From NCBI RefSeq assembly GCF_018918045.1, contig NZ_JAHLPU010000034.1:1-64000 (forward strand): a stretch of DNA of 64,000 nt, written 5' to 3'. The notes under the pieces were generated by a model that saw nothing but the letters and a program-made list of their open reading frames with translations, made no database searches and was not told the DNA's origin. Origin of the DNA: Pseudoflavonifractor sp. MSJ-30. GTDB taxonomy: Bacteria; Bacillota; Clostridia; Oscillospirales; Oscillospiraceae. Both the position numbers and the translations under genes were made by a program. The stretch's first letter is position 1; each line of letters starts with the position of its first letter. Below are positions 18,762 through 27,877 of this stretch, in pieces.

Positions 18762-19595
18762 ATGGCCGGAATGCTGTATCTCGTCCCCACCCCTATCGGG
18801 AACCTGGGAGACATCTCCAAACGCGCCCGGGAAACTCTGGAAAGCGCGGACTTTATCGCCGCAGAGGATACCCGGGTGACGCTGAAGCTCCTGAACCATC
18901 TGGAACTGAAAAAGCCCCTTGTAAGCTACTATGAGCACAACAAGTCCTTCAAGGGCGAGAAAATTCTGGATAGGATTTTGTCCGGGGAGACCTGCGCTCT
19001 GGTCTCCGACGCCGGAAGCCCTGCCATCTCTGACCCGGGAGAGGATTTGGTGAAGCAGTGCGCCGCCGCGGGCATTACGGTCTGCGCCATCCCCGGTCCC
19101 TGCGCCGCCATCACCGCCCTGAGCATTTCCGGCCAGTCTACCGGCCGGTTCTGCTTTGAGGGCTTTCTGTCCACCGCCAAGAAAAGCCGCCGGGAACACC
19201 TGGACAGCTTAAAGGGCGAGCAGCGAACCATGATTTTCTACGAAGCTCCCCACAAGCTGCTGAACACCCTGCAGGATATGGCAGAGGCCTTTGGCCCTGA
19301 CCGGCCCATCAGCCTCTGCCGGGAACTGACCAAGCTCCACGAGGAGGTGGTCCGGACCACCCTGGGGGAAGCCATCGCCAAATACACCGAAACCGCCCCC
19401 AAGGGCGAATTCGTCCTTATCCTGGCCGGTGCCCCTGAGGAGGTCAAAGAAGCCCCCTCCGAAGCCGATGCCGCCGCCCGGGTAAAAGAACTTCTTTCCC
19501 AGGGTCTATCCCGTAAGGATGCGGTAAAGCAAACCGCCACAGAACTGGGGCTGCCCAAAAACACCGTTTACGCTCTGGCGTTGGAAGAAGAATGA
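18762..19595 (+). CDS. rsmI: RsmI, 16S rRNA (cytidine-1402-2'-O)-methyltransferase
   Basis: A 277-residue enzyme of the tetrapyrrole-methylase fold. The family signature PTPIGNLGDIS stands at the N-terminus, followed by AEDTR, SDAGSPAISDPG and IPGPCA. It methylates the 2'-O of C1402, the same nucleotide that RsmH (encoded 4 kb away) methylates on the base. AGGAGG lies just upstream of the ATG. It is downstream of the trmN6-like gene and ends at a strong terminator. Confidence 0.97.
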   Translation: MAGMLYLVPTPIGNLGDISKRARETLESADFIAAEDTRVTLKLLNHLELKKPLVSYYEHNKSFKGEKILDRILSGETCALVSDAGSPAISDPGEDLVKQCAAAGITVCAIPGPCAAITALSISGQSTGRFCFEGFLSTAKKSRREHLDSLKGEQRTMIFYEAPHKLLNTLQDMAEAFGPDRPISLCRELTKLHEEVVRTTLGEAIAKYTETAPKGEFVLILAGAPEEVKEAPSEADAAARVKELLSQGLSRKDAVKQTATELGLPKNTVYALALEEE

Positions 19596-19612
19596 CCCCA
19601 AGATTTCCTTAT

Positions 19613-19661
19613 AAAAAAGCACCGGGAAGGTCCGATTTCTTCGGCTTCCCGGTGCTTTTTA
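19613..19661. terminator. Bidirectional terminator between rsmI and the ABC exporter
   Basis: An 11-bp stem (GCACCGGGAAG with CTTCCCGGTGC, 19619-19629 and 19645-19655) flanked by A-runs on the left and T-runs on the right. It ends both the plus-strand rsmI transcript and the converging minus-strand ABC transcript. Confidence 0.9.
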
Positions 19662-19726
19662 TAATTCTTTTCTTTTGAATATGATTTGATTGGATATGCG
19701 GCCCTCTGCTTTTTCGTTGTTGGATT

Positions 19727-22369
19727 CTATTGGGTATCTCTCAACTGTTCCACAATGCTGCATCTGGCAGTGTGATTATACATAACACCAGGAATCAGCC
19801 ATCCCAGCAGTGCAAACATCGGTATGGCAAGCAAAACAGGAACGATTGTAAACCTTGCGCTGAAGAACCAGAACATATGCTCCAGAAGATCACCGACCAA
19901 AGGATTCAGCACGAAAGAAAGAACAAGTGCTGCGGCGGCAGAACTGAGTGCATAAAACAGGCCCTCGTAGATCAGCATGGCTCTTAACTGTTTGTTGGTC
20001 ATACCTACTGCCTGTAATACCGCAAATTCTCTCTTTCGAGAAATAATTCCTGTCATAATGGCATTGAAGAAGTTGAGAACACCCACAAGCCCAATGATGG
20101 CGCAGAGCAGGCCGCCCAACAGCAGGAACATATTCTGATAGCTCTTAAATTCTGCACGGAGGGTGGTCTTGCTTTCGTACATCAGTGGCGATAAATCATT
20201 GGCTGTAAGTTCCGAAAGATAGCTTTCCGCAGCATCTTCTGCGGCCATATCCGGGGTATCGAACAGCCAGAATAAGGGGACCGGCTCTTGTTGACTGTCC
20301 CGCGCCAGTGTTGTTACAGGCAGAAGAAAACGGTGTCCGAATGTACCATATCGGTAACTCATGGAGTTGGGTATCGTCACATAAGCGCAGACGGTATAGT
20401 TCACATCACGGCTTTGGGAAACGTAGTATTGCAGAAATTCCTGGGGTGTGGATTCCTCACATTTTTTGCCCGTTCGACTGTCAATGTAATAGCCATCCTC
20501 CACATAGCTGATGGTCTGTGGAGAACCGATACGCGGGTATTGTTCCGAAATGGACACCTTGCCGTAATCGTCTGTAGAAACCGCCATGGCAATTGCATTG
20601 CTGCCTTCTTGAAACAAAGGAGCCAGATCTCCCTCTACAACCGTCAGCTTTTCAAACAGGCTTTCGTCCAATCCTTCGATTTGGGCTTCAGCACCAACCA
20701 GTTCTCCTCGGTGGGCCGTCATGGCCAGTTCCGATTCCAGCGTTTCCGAGAAACCGAATCTGGAACGCTCTGCACGCCATGCTTCTTCTGTTATCCAAGA
20801 TTTCGAGCCTAGCAATTGATAGCCGCATCCTGAAAGAGATGACCGTGTATTTGCTTTTATTTGCTCTATCTGCTCCTGAGAAATATAGCTTTCGGAGCAA
20901 TTGTACCGAAAATAGTCTGTAGAGCTGACGATAAAGTCCGCACAGGTTTGCTTGGCCAGATACTTTTCCATATCAAAGCCCCCGGTAAAAGTGACCAGGA
21001 TGTTGAGAAGTACCACGGAAAGAGAAAGAGAGATTACTACAAGAACCGTTTTTCTTTTATTGCGACCCAAATTGGCAAATGCCATTTGATATACTTTTGC
21101 GCCACGGGTGCTACGCTGTTTCTTTTTGCTTTTTACAGTTTCCGTATACTTTGTTGCTTCCACCGGAGAGACCTTTGAAGCGATTTTCCCCGGACGGGCG
21201 CAGGAGAGCATCACTGTAAGGAGCGCAAACAGCGCAGAAGCGAGGAAAATGAGCGGTGAAGTGCTGACGGTAGAAACGCCGGCACCAAAAGTGGTCCGTG
21301 CCATTATGACTGGTGTCAGAAACGCACCGACACCGTATCCAAACAGCAAACCGGTGGGAATGCCTGCAACACACAAAAACAGTGCCTGCTGACGAATAAT
21401 GCGCTTCAGCTGCCGGGGGGTGACACCGATGGTTTTCAGCAAACCATAGAATCGAATATCCCCGGTAACGGAAATCTGAAAAATGTTGTAGATGATGAGA
21501 TACCCTGTAAAGATCACCAGCACAAGGAAAGCGACAATCGCCAGGAGCGTTGCTGCATCCATGCTTTCGCCAAGCTGAGAAGATGTATAGCCCCAGTTTA
21601 CACCGATGCGCACAAGCTCCCCTTCCCCCGTTTCGTCCCAGGCATACCCCAAGTCCTGATCCACCTGCTCCATCTGTCCCCGGATGTTGATGCCGGATGC
21701 CAGCATCACATTCAAATCAACACGGAACGGTTCCAATCCCTTGGACAGGGCTTCGGTTTCGATTTCCTTTGCGTATTGTTCGCTGATATTGATATAGTGA
21801 ACGGGACTGATATCATCATATTCCCACCAGCCAACCAGAGTAAACCTATCTGTTTTCTCATAAGGCATTGCGGATAAAGAACCCACCGTAAAGGACAGTT
21901 CAATTTCCGCACCCAGTTCAGGCGCAACACCCAACAGCTTTAAGGTATAGGTATCCATGGTGATTTCATTTCTTCCCTGTGGGACATGTCCTGTGGTGGG
22001 TTCTGCGAAACTCCATTCGGTGCAATTGTCATCCATGAAGCTAACTTCGGCAGGGGCTTTCGCAAAAATCCCACTGTCCATATATCCAATGGTAATACGT
22101 TTTCCAGTGGCTTTTACGTTTGGGTGGGCTGATATATTCTCGATCTGTTCTTCTGTCACTTCCTTAAAGGTTCCGTGGCAGTAACCGCCGACCTGACGGA
22201 ACGTGTACATTTCGTAACTGGAATTCATGGACATGACGATGGTAAACAGCGAGGTAAACAGCAGCGCAGTCAGGGCAATAGCGATAATTGCGATCATGTT
22301 GCGCTTCCGGGATGCCCATAAAAAACGCCAACTTAGTTTTCGGATACATTTTCTGTTTTTGACATTCAT
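19727..22369 (-). CDS. FtsX-like ABC transporter permease
   Basis: An 880-residue membrane protein. An N-terminal membrane helix (about 25-48) is followed by a large extracytoplasmic region, a first FtsX domain with three helices (about 275-400, containing LKTIGVTPRQLKRI), a second large extracytoplasmic region, and a C-terminal FtsX domain (LQAVGMTNKQLRAM). This is the architecture of permeases for peptide antibiotics or lipoproteins. The ATG at 22369 lies 9 bp after AGGAGG; a GTG directly next to AGGAGG is too close. It forms a unit with the ATPase gene 15 bp upstream and sits beside a two-component system, which suggests sensing and removal of an antimicrobial peptide. The substrate is not known. 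Confidence 0.85.
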   Translation of the reverse strand: MNVKNRKCIRKLSWRFLWASRKRNMIAIIAIALTALLFTSLFTIVMSMNSSYEMYTFRQVGGYCHGTFKEVTEEQIENISAHPNVKATGKRITIGYMDSGIFAKAPAEVSFMDDNCTEWSFAEPTTGHVPQGRNEITMDTYTLKLLGVAPELGAEIELSFTVGSLSAMPYEKTDRFTLVGWWEYDDISPVHYINISEQYAKEIETEALSKGLEPFRVDLNVMLASGINIRGQMEQVDQDLGYAWDETGEGELVRIGVNWGYTSSQLGESMDAATLLAIVAFLVLVIFTGYLIIYNIFQISVTGDIRFYGLLKTIGVTPRQLKRIIRQQALFLCVAGIPTGLLFGYGVGAFLTPVIMARTTFGAGVSTVSTSPLIFLASALFALLTVMLSCARPGKIASKVSPVEATKYTETVKSKKKQRSTRGAKVYQMAFANLGRNKRKTVLVVISLSLSVVLLNILVTFTGGFDMEKYLAKQTCADFIVSSTDYFRYNCSESYISQEQIEQIKANTRSSLSGCGYQLLGSKSWITEEAWRAERSRFGFSETLESELAMTAHRGELVGAEAQIEGLDESLFEKLTVVEGDLAPLFQEGSNAIAMAVSTDDYGKVSISEQYPRIGSPQTISYVEDGYYIDSRTGKKCEESTPQEFLQYYVSQSRDVNYTVCAYVTIPNSMSYRYGTFGHRFLLPVTTLARDSQQEPVPLFWLFDTPDMAAEDAAESYLSELTANDLSPLMYESKTTLRAEFKSYQNMFLLLGGLLCAIIGLVGVLNFFNAIMTGIISRKREFAVLQAVGMTNKQLRAMLIYEGLFYALSSAAAALVLSFVLNPLVGDLLEHMFWFFSARFTIVPVLLAIPMFALLGWLIPGVMYNHTARCSIVEQLRDTQ

Positions 22370-22384
22370 TTTCGCCACCTCCTG

Positions 22385-23056
22385 TTAGTTCCGGGTGACG
22401 ATCCGTCCATCTTCGATACGGATAATGCGGTCTGCCATCTGCGCAATTTCTTCGTTGTGGGTGATCATTACAATGGTCTGGGCGAACTTCTGGCTGGTAA
22501 CTTTCAAAAGGCTCAATACATCCTGGCTGGTTTTGGAATCCAGATTGCCTGTGGGTTCGTCAGCGAGAATGATGGCCGGAGCGGCGGCCAATGCACGGGC
22601 AATGGCTACACGCTGCTGCTGACCACCGGAAAGCTGGCTGGGCAGAGCATCCAGCTTCTGCTCCAGTCCCAGTGTCTGCACGATCTGCTGAACAAAGTCC
22701 TTGTTGACTTTGCCACCGTCCAGTTCAATGGGAAGAATGATATTTTCATACACATTCAGCACCGGAACAAGATTGTAGCTCTGAAATACAAAGCCGATTT
22801 TCCTGCGGCGGAAGATGGTCAGGGCTTCCTCTTTCAAGGAGAAAATATTCTGTCTGTCCACCAAGACCGTGCCGCTGGTAGGGCGGTCCAGCCCGCCCAG
22901 CATATGCAGCAGTGTGGATTTTCCGGAGCCGGATGTGCCGACGATTGCCACAAATTCGCCTTTCTCCACACTCAAATCAACGCCGTCCAGCGCATGAACC
23001 GCATTATTGCCAGTGCCATAAATTTTTCTCAGGTTCTTTGCCTGTAAAATTTCCAT
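22385..23056 (-). CDS. ABC transporter ATPase (MacB/LolD type)
   Basis: A 223-residue nucleotide-binding subunit. The Walker A is GTSGSGKST, the signature is [15 protein letters not shown], the Walker B is [12 protein letters not shown], and the switch histidine lies in MITHNEE. This pattern with NLDSKT is typical of the exporters that pair with FtsX permeases. The ATG at 23056 follows GGAGG. The reading frame extends further upstream, but that part crosses the terminator hairpin. It is encoded immediately before its permease. Confidence 0.93.
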   Translation of the reverse strand: MEILQAKNLRKIYGTGNNAVHALDGVDLSVEKGEFVAIVGTSGSGKSTLLHMLGGLDRPTSGTVLVDRQNIFSLKEEALTIFRRRKIGFVFQSYNLVPVLNVYENIILPIELDGGKVNKDFVQQIVQTLGLEQKLDALPSQLSGGQQQRVAIARALAAAPAIILADEPTGNLDSKTSQDVLSLLKVTSQKFAQTIVMITHNEEIAQMADRIIRIEDGRIVTRN

Positions 23057-23078
23057 AAACGGGTACCTCCATGAAAAA

Positions 23079-23153
23079 AATCTGTATGTACGCAAAGAAG
23101 TCCTCCTTTGATACATACAGATTATGGCATAGGATTCTTTCCACATTCTTTCC
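23079..23153 (-). promoter_or_regulatory. Control region of the ABC exporter: direct repeats, weak promoter, terminator hairpin
   Basis: On the minus strand GGAAAGAAT occurs twice with an 11-bp period (complements at 23134-23142 and 23145-23153), a typical layout for an OmpR-type response regulator. A CATAAT -10 (23121-23126) follows with no good -35, which fits an activated promoter. Right after it a 12-bp inverted repeat (23079-23090 with 23112-23123), with an inner CAAAG/CTTTG stem, runs into seven Ts: an intrinsic terminator that either ends the kinase transcript or attenuates the exporter genes. Confidence 0.65.
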
Positions 23154-23192
23154 GGTTGGAAATGAATTCTAACAGTTTTGAAAGAATGGATG

Positions 23193-24083
23193 CTATTTCG
23201 GCAGAAACACAGAAAAAGTGCTTCCTTTGCCGGGAATGGAAGAGACCTTGATATAGCCGCCCTCGCCGGATAGGATTTGCCGTGCTAAATACAAGCCGAT
23301 TCCAACGCCCTCCTGTTCCCCCGCATTCTTTGAACGGTAAAACCGGGTGAAGATTTTGGATCGTTCACTTTCCGGGATGCCAGGGCCGGTATCCGATATA
23401 TCGATCCTGGCAAACATTTCATAGCTCACAGCAGAAATCGTGATCACGCCATGCTCTGTATATTTGATGGCATTGTCTACCACATTCGCCAGTGCTTCTG
23501 CTGTCCATTTCATATCAAAGGTAGCAGCAGTATCTGTATCATGCAGTTGCAAAGACAATCCTTTTTCAGCAGCTTTGGCAGCATATTGTTCCGCAATTCC
23601 CCCAAGTAGTGGCTGTAATGCCGTGGGCTGCGGTGACAGAGAAAGAATCCCATTCTCCAACCGGGACAGCTTCACAAGCGAATCAATCAAAAATCGCAAT
23701 TTCTCCGCCTGATCATATAGCGCATCCACATTTGCTTTTGCCGATGGAGGAAGATCTTCTTCCATCAAAAGTTCACTGTATAACAGCAGGTTTGCAATCG
23801 GCGTTTTTGTCTGATGCGAAATATCCGCAATCAGAGATTTGATCCTATCCTTTTCCTGTGCCACATTCCGTGAAGAAGTTTCTGCCGCGGAAAGGTAATG
23901 CGCAAACTTCGTTTCCAGTGCAGACAGTTTGCTTTCATCAAAACCGCTTTCAGAAAAGGAGCCGGCCATGGCGGCATCCAACATTTTCTCGATTGTCTCC
24001 ATGGTTTTTCTGGCTTTTCTTTGATTCCAAAACACAATAACTGCCGCTGCCAGAAAACACAGCAGTATAACAGCAATTCCCAT
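23193..24083 (-). CDS. Sensor histidine kinase
   Basis: A 296-residue kinase with a single N-terminal membrane helix (about 2-20) and almost no extracellular part. The HisKA phospho-acceptor box is ISHQTKTP, followed by N (NVVDNAIKYTEHG), G1 (DTGPGIP), F and G2 boxes (GVGIGLYLAR). It starts 1 bp after the stop of the response regulator gene, so they are co-translated. Lacking its own sensor domain, it may sense through the ABC permease, as BceS-type kinases do. That last point is inference from the neighbourhood. Confidence 0.9.
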   Translation of the reverse strand: MGIAVILLCFLAAAVIVFWNQRKARKTMETIEKMLDAAMAGSFSESGFDESKLSALETKFAHYLSAAETSSRNVAQEKDRIKSLIADISHQTKTPIANLLLYSELLMEEDLPPSAKANVDALYDQAEKLRFLIDSLVKLSRLENGILSLSPQPTALQPLLGGIAEQYAAKAAEKGLSLQLHDTDTAATFDMKWTAEALANVVDNAIKYTEHGVITISAVSYEMFARIDISDTGPGIPESERSKIFTRFYRSKNAGEQEGVGIGLYLARQILSGEGGYIKVSSIPGKGSTFSVFLPK

Positions 24084-24084
24084 C

Positions 24085-24762
24085 TCATTCCTCTTTCTTT
24101 ACCCAGCTATACCCGATTCCATAAACAGTCTTGATATATTCCTGTGCGCCAAGTTTATCTCTCAAACGCTTGATCGTAACAGACAAAGCGTTTTCATCCA
24201 CATATTCTGCGCCGTCTGTCCAAATCCGGTCTACAAGATCTCCACGGGTCATGGTTCTCCCTCGGTTTTCCACAAGCAAGCGCAGCAGTTTTTGCTCTGT
24301 TTTGCTCAGTTCCACCTTGGCTTCCCCTACACAAAAGGTCATGGTTCCAAAGTCAAAGGAAAAATGGTCGATCTGAATCGGTGTGTTTTTATGGATGGTC
24401 ATTTTCTTTCGCAGTTGGGTATTGACCCTTGCCCGCAAAACCGAAAGAGAAAAAGGCTTGGTAATGTAGTCGTCAGCCCCTCGTTCCAATCCGTCTACAA
24501 TATCCAGATCGGTGTCATTGGCAGTCAGCAGAATGACAGGAATATCGGGTGTGTTTTCCTTGACCTCCCGGAGCAGTTCAAGCCCACTGCCATCCGGCAG
24601 ATTGATATCCAACAAAATCAAGGATACTCCGCCGAAAAGCAGCTGCTCTTTCGCCGTTTTCAGGTCCTGGCAGGAAATGATCTGCCGATTCTCTGCTTTC
24701 AGTGCTTTGCATAAGCCCTGATTCAAACCAATATCATCTTCAACGATCAATAATTGCTCCAT
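24085..24762 (-). CDS. OmpR-family response regulator
   Basis: A 225-residue two-domain regulator. The receiver domain has the acidic pair VEDD, the phospho-acceptor D in LILLDINLPDGSG, and the conserved T and K (LLTAN, ITKPFS). A winged-helix DNA-binding domain follows (about 130-222). The ATG at 24762 is taken as the start because MEQLLIVEDD matches the family N-terminus; the open frame further upstream overlaps the divergent spmA gene and is not real. Its probable target is the 11-bp direct repeat in front of the exporter genes. Confidence 0.92.
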   Translation of the reverse strand: MEQLLIVEDDIGLNQGLCKALKAENRQIISCQDLKTAKEQLLFGGVSLILLDINLPDGSGLELLREVKENTPDIPVILLTANDTDLDIVDGLERGADDYITKPFSLSVLRARVNTQLRKKMTIHKNTPIQIDHFSFDFGTMTFCVGEAKVELSKTEQKLLRLLVENRGRTMTRGDLVDRIWTDGAEYVDENALSVTIKRLRDKLGAQEYIKTVYGIGYSWVKKEE

Positions 24763-24919
24763 CTGTCTCACGCCCTTATTACTCAGAGCTTCCCTGGTTA
24801 TTGTCACGACTCTGAAAAGATACTGTATTTTCTGATGATTATACCCCAAGACGCCCCTATAATCAATCCGTTCTTTTTCCCCGGCCCCGGCATAGGCTTG
24901 TTTCGAAGGGGGCGGAAAC

Positions 24920-25498
24920 ATGGTTTTGGGGTGGATTTGGACAGGTCTTATTGCCGTCAGCATTCTTTCGGCGGCACTGACCGGCAAAGGCGGCGGGCTT
25001 GCGGCGGCGGCTATGAGGGGGGCGCAGTCGGGGGTGACGGTGGCCATTTCTATGGCCGGGGGGCTGTGTCTGTGGTCCGGAGTGGGGCGGCTGCTGGAGG
25101 CAAACGGAGTCATGGAGGCGTTGTCCCGGCTTCTGGACCCTGTTTTGGGGCGGGTCTTTCCGGACAGCCGGAAGAATCCTGATCTTCGCAAATCTCTTTG
25201 CGGCAACATCTGCGCCAATCTCCTGGGGCTGGGCAACGCCGCCACTCCCATGGGCATCCGGGCAGCCAAAGCATTAAAGCCCCCGGGTTCTCCAACCGCC
25301 GGGGACCAGCTGTGCCGACTGGTGGTTTTAAACACCGCCTCCATTCAGCTGCTGCCCACCAATGTGGCCGCCCTCCGGGCCGCCCTGGGCTGCCCCCGGC
25401 CCTTTGATATTCTCCCGGCGGTATGGCTGACAAGCCTTCTCTCCGCCGGGCTGGGAGTGGCCGCCGCCACGGCCCTGGGAAAGCTATGGAAGTCTTAA
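24920..25498 (+). CDS. spmA: Spore maturation protein SpmA
   Basis: A 192-residue membrane protein with about four to five hydrophobic segments and the nucleoside-recognition (Gate) fold. GNAATPMGIRAAKAL and LNTASIQLLPTNVAALR are typical of SpmA. In Bacillus SpmA and SpmB act together in spore core dehydration and heat resistance. The stop overlaps the start of spmB by 13 bp. Its GGGGGCGG ribosome binding site lies 6 bp before the ATG. Confidence 0.92.
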   Translation: MVLGWIWTGLIAVSILSAALTGKGGGLAAAAMRGAQSGVTVAISMAGGLCLWSGVGRLLEANGVMEALSRLLDPVLGRVFPDSRKNPDLRKSLCGNICANLLGLGNAATPMGIRAAKALKPPGSPTAGDQLCRLVVLNTASIQLLPTNVAALRAALGCPRPFDILPAVWLTSLLSAGLGVAAATALGKLWKS

Positions 25499-26004
25499 CG
25501 GACTATCTGGTTCCCGTGATTTTGTTGCTGGCATCGGGCCTGGCCCTGAGGAAAAAGGAAAACAGCTATGCCTTGCTGCTGGAGGGAGGGGCGGAGGGGC
25601 TGCGGCTTCTCAAAGATATTCTCCCCACCCTCATTATGCTGCTTACCGCCGTAGAACTGTTCCGCTCCTCCGGGGCGGCGGAACTTTTGCAGCGGTTCTT
25701 ATCACCGGTCTTTTCGTTCCTGGGTATTCCTGTGGAATGCGCTCTGCTGGTGCTGGTGCGGCCCATCAGCGGCAGTGCCGCCCTGGCTGTGGCCACAGAC
25801 CTGATGGGCGTTTACGGTGTGGATTCCCAAATTGGCCGGACAGCGGCAATCATGCTTGGCTCCACGGAGACCACTTTTTATACCATCAGCGTTTATTTTG
25901 GAGCCGCAAATATCCGCCGCAGCCGCTACACCCTCCCCGCCGCCCTGTTTGCGGACCTGGTAGGGTTTACCGCCGCCGCCTGGACTGCAAAGCTGTTTTT
26001 CTGA
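25486..26004 (+). CDS. spmB: Spore maturation protein SpmB
   Basis: A 172-residue membrane protein, the partner of SpmA. The segments VRPISGSAALAVATD and GSTETTFYTISVYFGA identify it. The ATG at 25486 lies within the last codons of spmA with GGGAAAG upstream, so translation is coupled; a longer frame starting at 25423 lies mostly inside spmA. A bidirectional terminator follows within 10 bp. Confidence 0.92.
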   Translation: MEVLTDYLVPVILLLASGLALRKKENSYALLLEGGAEGLRLLKDILPTLIMLLTAVELFRSSGAAELLQRFLSPVFSFLGIPVECALLVLVRPISGSAALAVATDLMGVYGVDSQIGRTAAIMLGSTETTFYTISVYFGAANIRRSRYTLPAALFADLVGFTAAAWTAKLFF

Positions 26005-26010
26005 GGATGC

Positions 26011-26049
26011 AAAGACGTTCGATCCAAAAATTTGGACCGAACGTCTTTT
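26011..26049. terminator. Bidirectional terminator after spmB
   Basis: A long near-perfect stem starting AAAGACGTTCG and ending CGAACGTCTTTT (one mismatch, 2-base loop). It serves spmB on the plus strand and the DUF4367 gene on the minus strand. Confidence 0.88.
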
Positions 26050-26054
26050 GCGCG

Positions 26055-27155
26055 TTATTTGACCTTTTGAACGCTGTCCGCCAGTTGTTGCAGCTGGTCA
26101 GCGGTCATGCTATCCGCAGTGATCTGAAAGACTACCTTGTTCTCCCAATCCACCCAGACAATGTGTCCCTGGGTTACAGCGGCAGGCATTCCCTGAACCG
26201 TTGCGGCTTCTCCGCCGCCGTTCATTTTGAGAATTGTATCCGGGGTCTCGGGAACCGGCTCTGAATCCTGGGCAGAATCTCCATCCTTGTCACCATTCAG
26301 CAGGAACGTTTCATATTCCAGTTCCACAGTGGTATTTTTCTTGGCATCAATGTACCAGCGATACACGTAGGCGAACCAACCGCTGCCATCTTCCCTGGGG
26401 CTGGCAATGAATTCCGTCTCCGGGTAGTTTTCCGGCAGTCCGGTAATTTGATAGTCCCCCAGCTCCTCCAGTGCCAGCTGATAACGGTCTTCATTGGTGG
26501 GTTTCAGGTCCGGATCCGGCCGGACGCTCTCGGCAACCCGCATCAGATCCAGCTCCGTATCTCCCGTCAGCAACATGAAGCCAACGCCCCGGTCCTCATC
26601 CGTCCAGAGCAGCACCCGCTCACCGCCGGTGCAGGTATACAGTGTTCCGGGAATGCTCCCCACGGTGATGCTTTCTTCCTTCGTGACGCTTTCAAGCACC
26701 AGGTCGGTGGCGTTGTCTCCCCGGGTCGTCTCCAGCACAAGTGCGCTTTCGTCCGATGCCGTTGCAAAGTGCAGTGTCTGGTGTCCATAGGCCTTGGCAC
26801 TGACAAAACGCAGATGGTAGCCCTCCGGGAGCCAGGTGGGGCAATACGTTTGCAGGCCCTCATAGGTATCGGCAGTCGATTGAAAATTGATTTCCGCCTC
26901 ATAGGGCGCGGAGACATTTGCTTCCACACTTTCCCCGGTTCCCTGCATATACCGCTTGGTGTTCAGCTGAATTCTCGCCGTTACCGCATAGGCTGTAACG
27001 CCCAGCAGGCTGACAAGCACTGCCGCAATCAAAAAATACCGAATCTTACCGCTGTGCTTTTTCATAGAAATATCCTCCTTATTTGGAGCATCCGCCATAG
27101 CAAGATATCGATCCTCAATACCGCTCATTGCGCCGTAAAGGTCTTTTCCGGTCAT
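26055..27155 (-). CDS. DUF4367 membrane protein, probable anti-sigma partner
   Basis: A 366-residue protein with an N-terminal cytoplasmic part of about 35 residues, one membrane segment (about 37-60) and a large extracytoplasmic region. Two DUF4367-like units are visible: WLPEGYHL ... DTELDLMRVAESVR and, at the end, VQGMPAAV ... MTADQLQQLADSVQ. Such proteins are commonly encoded after ECF sigma factors and are thought to hold them at the membrane. Its ATG overlaps the sigma gene stop by 4 bp and has AGGAGG upstream. Anti-sigma function is inferred from context and topology. Confidence 0.75.
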   Translation of the reverse strand: MTGKDLYGAMSGIEDRYLAMADAPNKEDISMKKHSGKIRYFLIAAVLVSLLGVTAYAVTARIQLNTKRYMQGTGESVEANVSAPYEAEINFQSTADTYEGLQTYCPTWLPEGYHLRFVSAKAYGHQTLHFATASDESALVLETTRGDNATDLVLESVTKEESITVGSIPGTLYTCTGGERVLLWTDEDRGVGFMLLTGDTELDLMRVAESVRPDPDLKPTNEDRYQLALEELGDYQITGLPENYPETEFIASPREDGSGWFAYVYRWYIDAKKNTTVELEYETFLLNGDKDGDSAQDSEPVPETPDTILKMNGGGEAATVQGMPAAVTQGHIVWVDWENKVVFQITADSMTADQLQQLADSVQKVK

Positions 27156-27712
27156 TGTGTATAGCCCTCCTTTTCCAGAAACCGTTTCAGTTCCGCCCGA
27201 AGCTTTTTCAGCCGGTATTTTACCTGGTACTCCCGCATATCGTACTTTCCCCCCAGCTCCGCCGCTGTCCGATTATAGTAGTATCGGCCCACAAACAGGG
27301 CGCAGTCGGTTCCGCTCAGGCGGGACAAAAACCGGTTCAGGGTCTTCGCCAACTCCCGCTGTTCGGCACGCATCTCCGGCTGCGCGGCCGGATCCGGAAT
27401 GCACTCCTCCAGCTCGGAAATGGCGACCTCCGCGAAGGCGGAACGCTTTTGGGCGTTCCCATAGTCAAACCGGCTCAGGGCCAGATTGCGGGTAATGCGG
27501 GATAAATAGTATTTGAGCGCTTTGGGCACCTCCGGCGGGATCTTGTTCCAGGCCGCCAGATAGGTATCGTTTACGACTTCCTCGGAATCCTCCGGGACGG
27601 AAAGAATCCGCCCGGCAACACTCCGCAAAAATCGGCCATATTTTCGGTCCGTCTGCGAAACGGCTTCCTCAGAGCGCTGAAAGAAAAGCTCGATGATCTG
27701 TAAATCTTCCAT
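27152..27712 (-). CDS. ECF-type sigma-70 family factor
   Basis: A 186-residue sigma factor with region 2 (about 20-85, containing EDSEEVVNDTYLAAWN) and region 4 (about 120-180, with YYYNRTAAELGGKYDMREYQVKYR-like helices), joined by a linker. It steers RNA polymerase to a small regulon, probably in response to an envelope signal passed by the DUF4367 partner encoded downstream. GGAG precedes the ATG. A 5' remnant of a related sigma gene is found at 44672-44812. Confidence 0.9.
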   Translation of the reverse strand: MEDLQIIELFFQRSEEAVSQTDRKYGRFLRSVAGRILSVPEDSEEVVNDTYLAAWNKIPPEVPKALKYYLSRITRNLALSRFDYGNAQKRSAFAEVAISELEECIPDPAAQPEMRAEQRELAKTLNRFLSRLSGTDCALFVGRYYYNRTAAELGGKYDMREYQVKYRLKKLRAELKRFLEKEGYTQ

Positions 27713-27741
27713 GGGTTACTCCTTGGGTCACTCTTTTTGAT

Positions 27742-27755
27742 TGTAAGGCCTTACA
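27742..27755. promoter_or_regulatory. 14-bp perfect palindrome upstream of the sigma gene
   Basis: TGTAAGGCCTTACA stands 30 bp before the sigma start. It could be an operator or part of an autoregulated promoter; no protein can be assigned. The rest of the 165-bp gap shows no other clear signal. Confidence 0.4.
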
Positions 27756-27877
27756 TCCATACAGTAGGATTTTCACGCTCGGGCGGAGAAATTTTTCCAA
27801 AACAAAAAGACGTGGCCGCAAACGTCACGCCTTTCTGGTTTCCGGGCAAGCTGCCCGTATCCGGTGGGATTCCCCGG

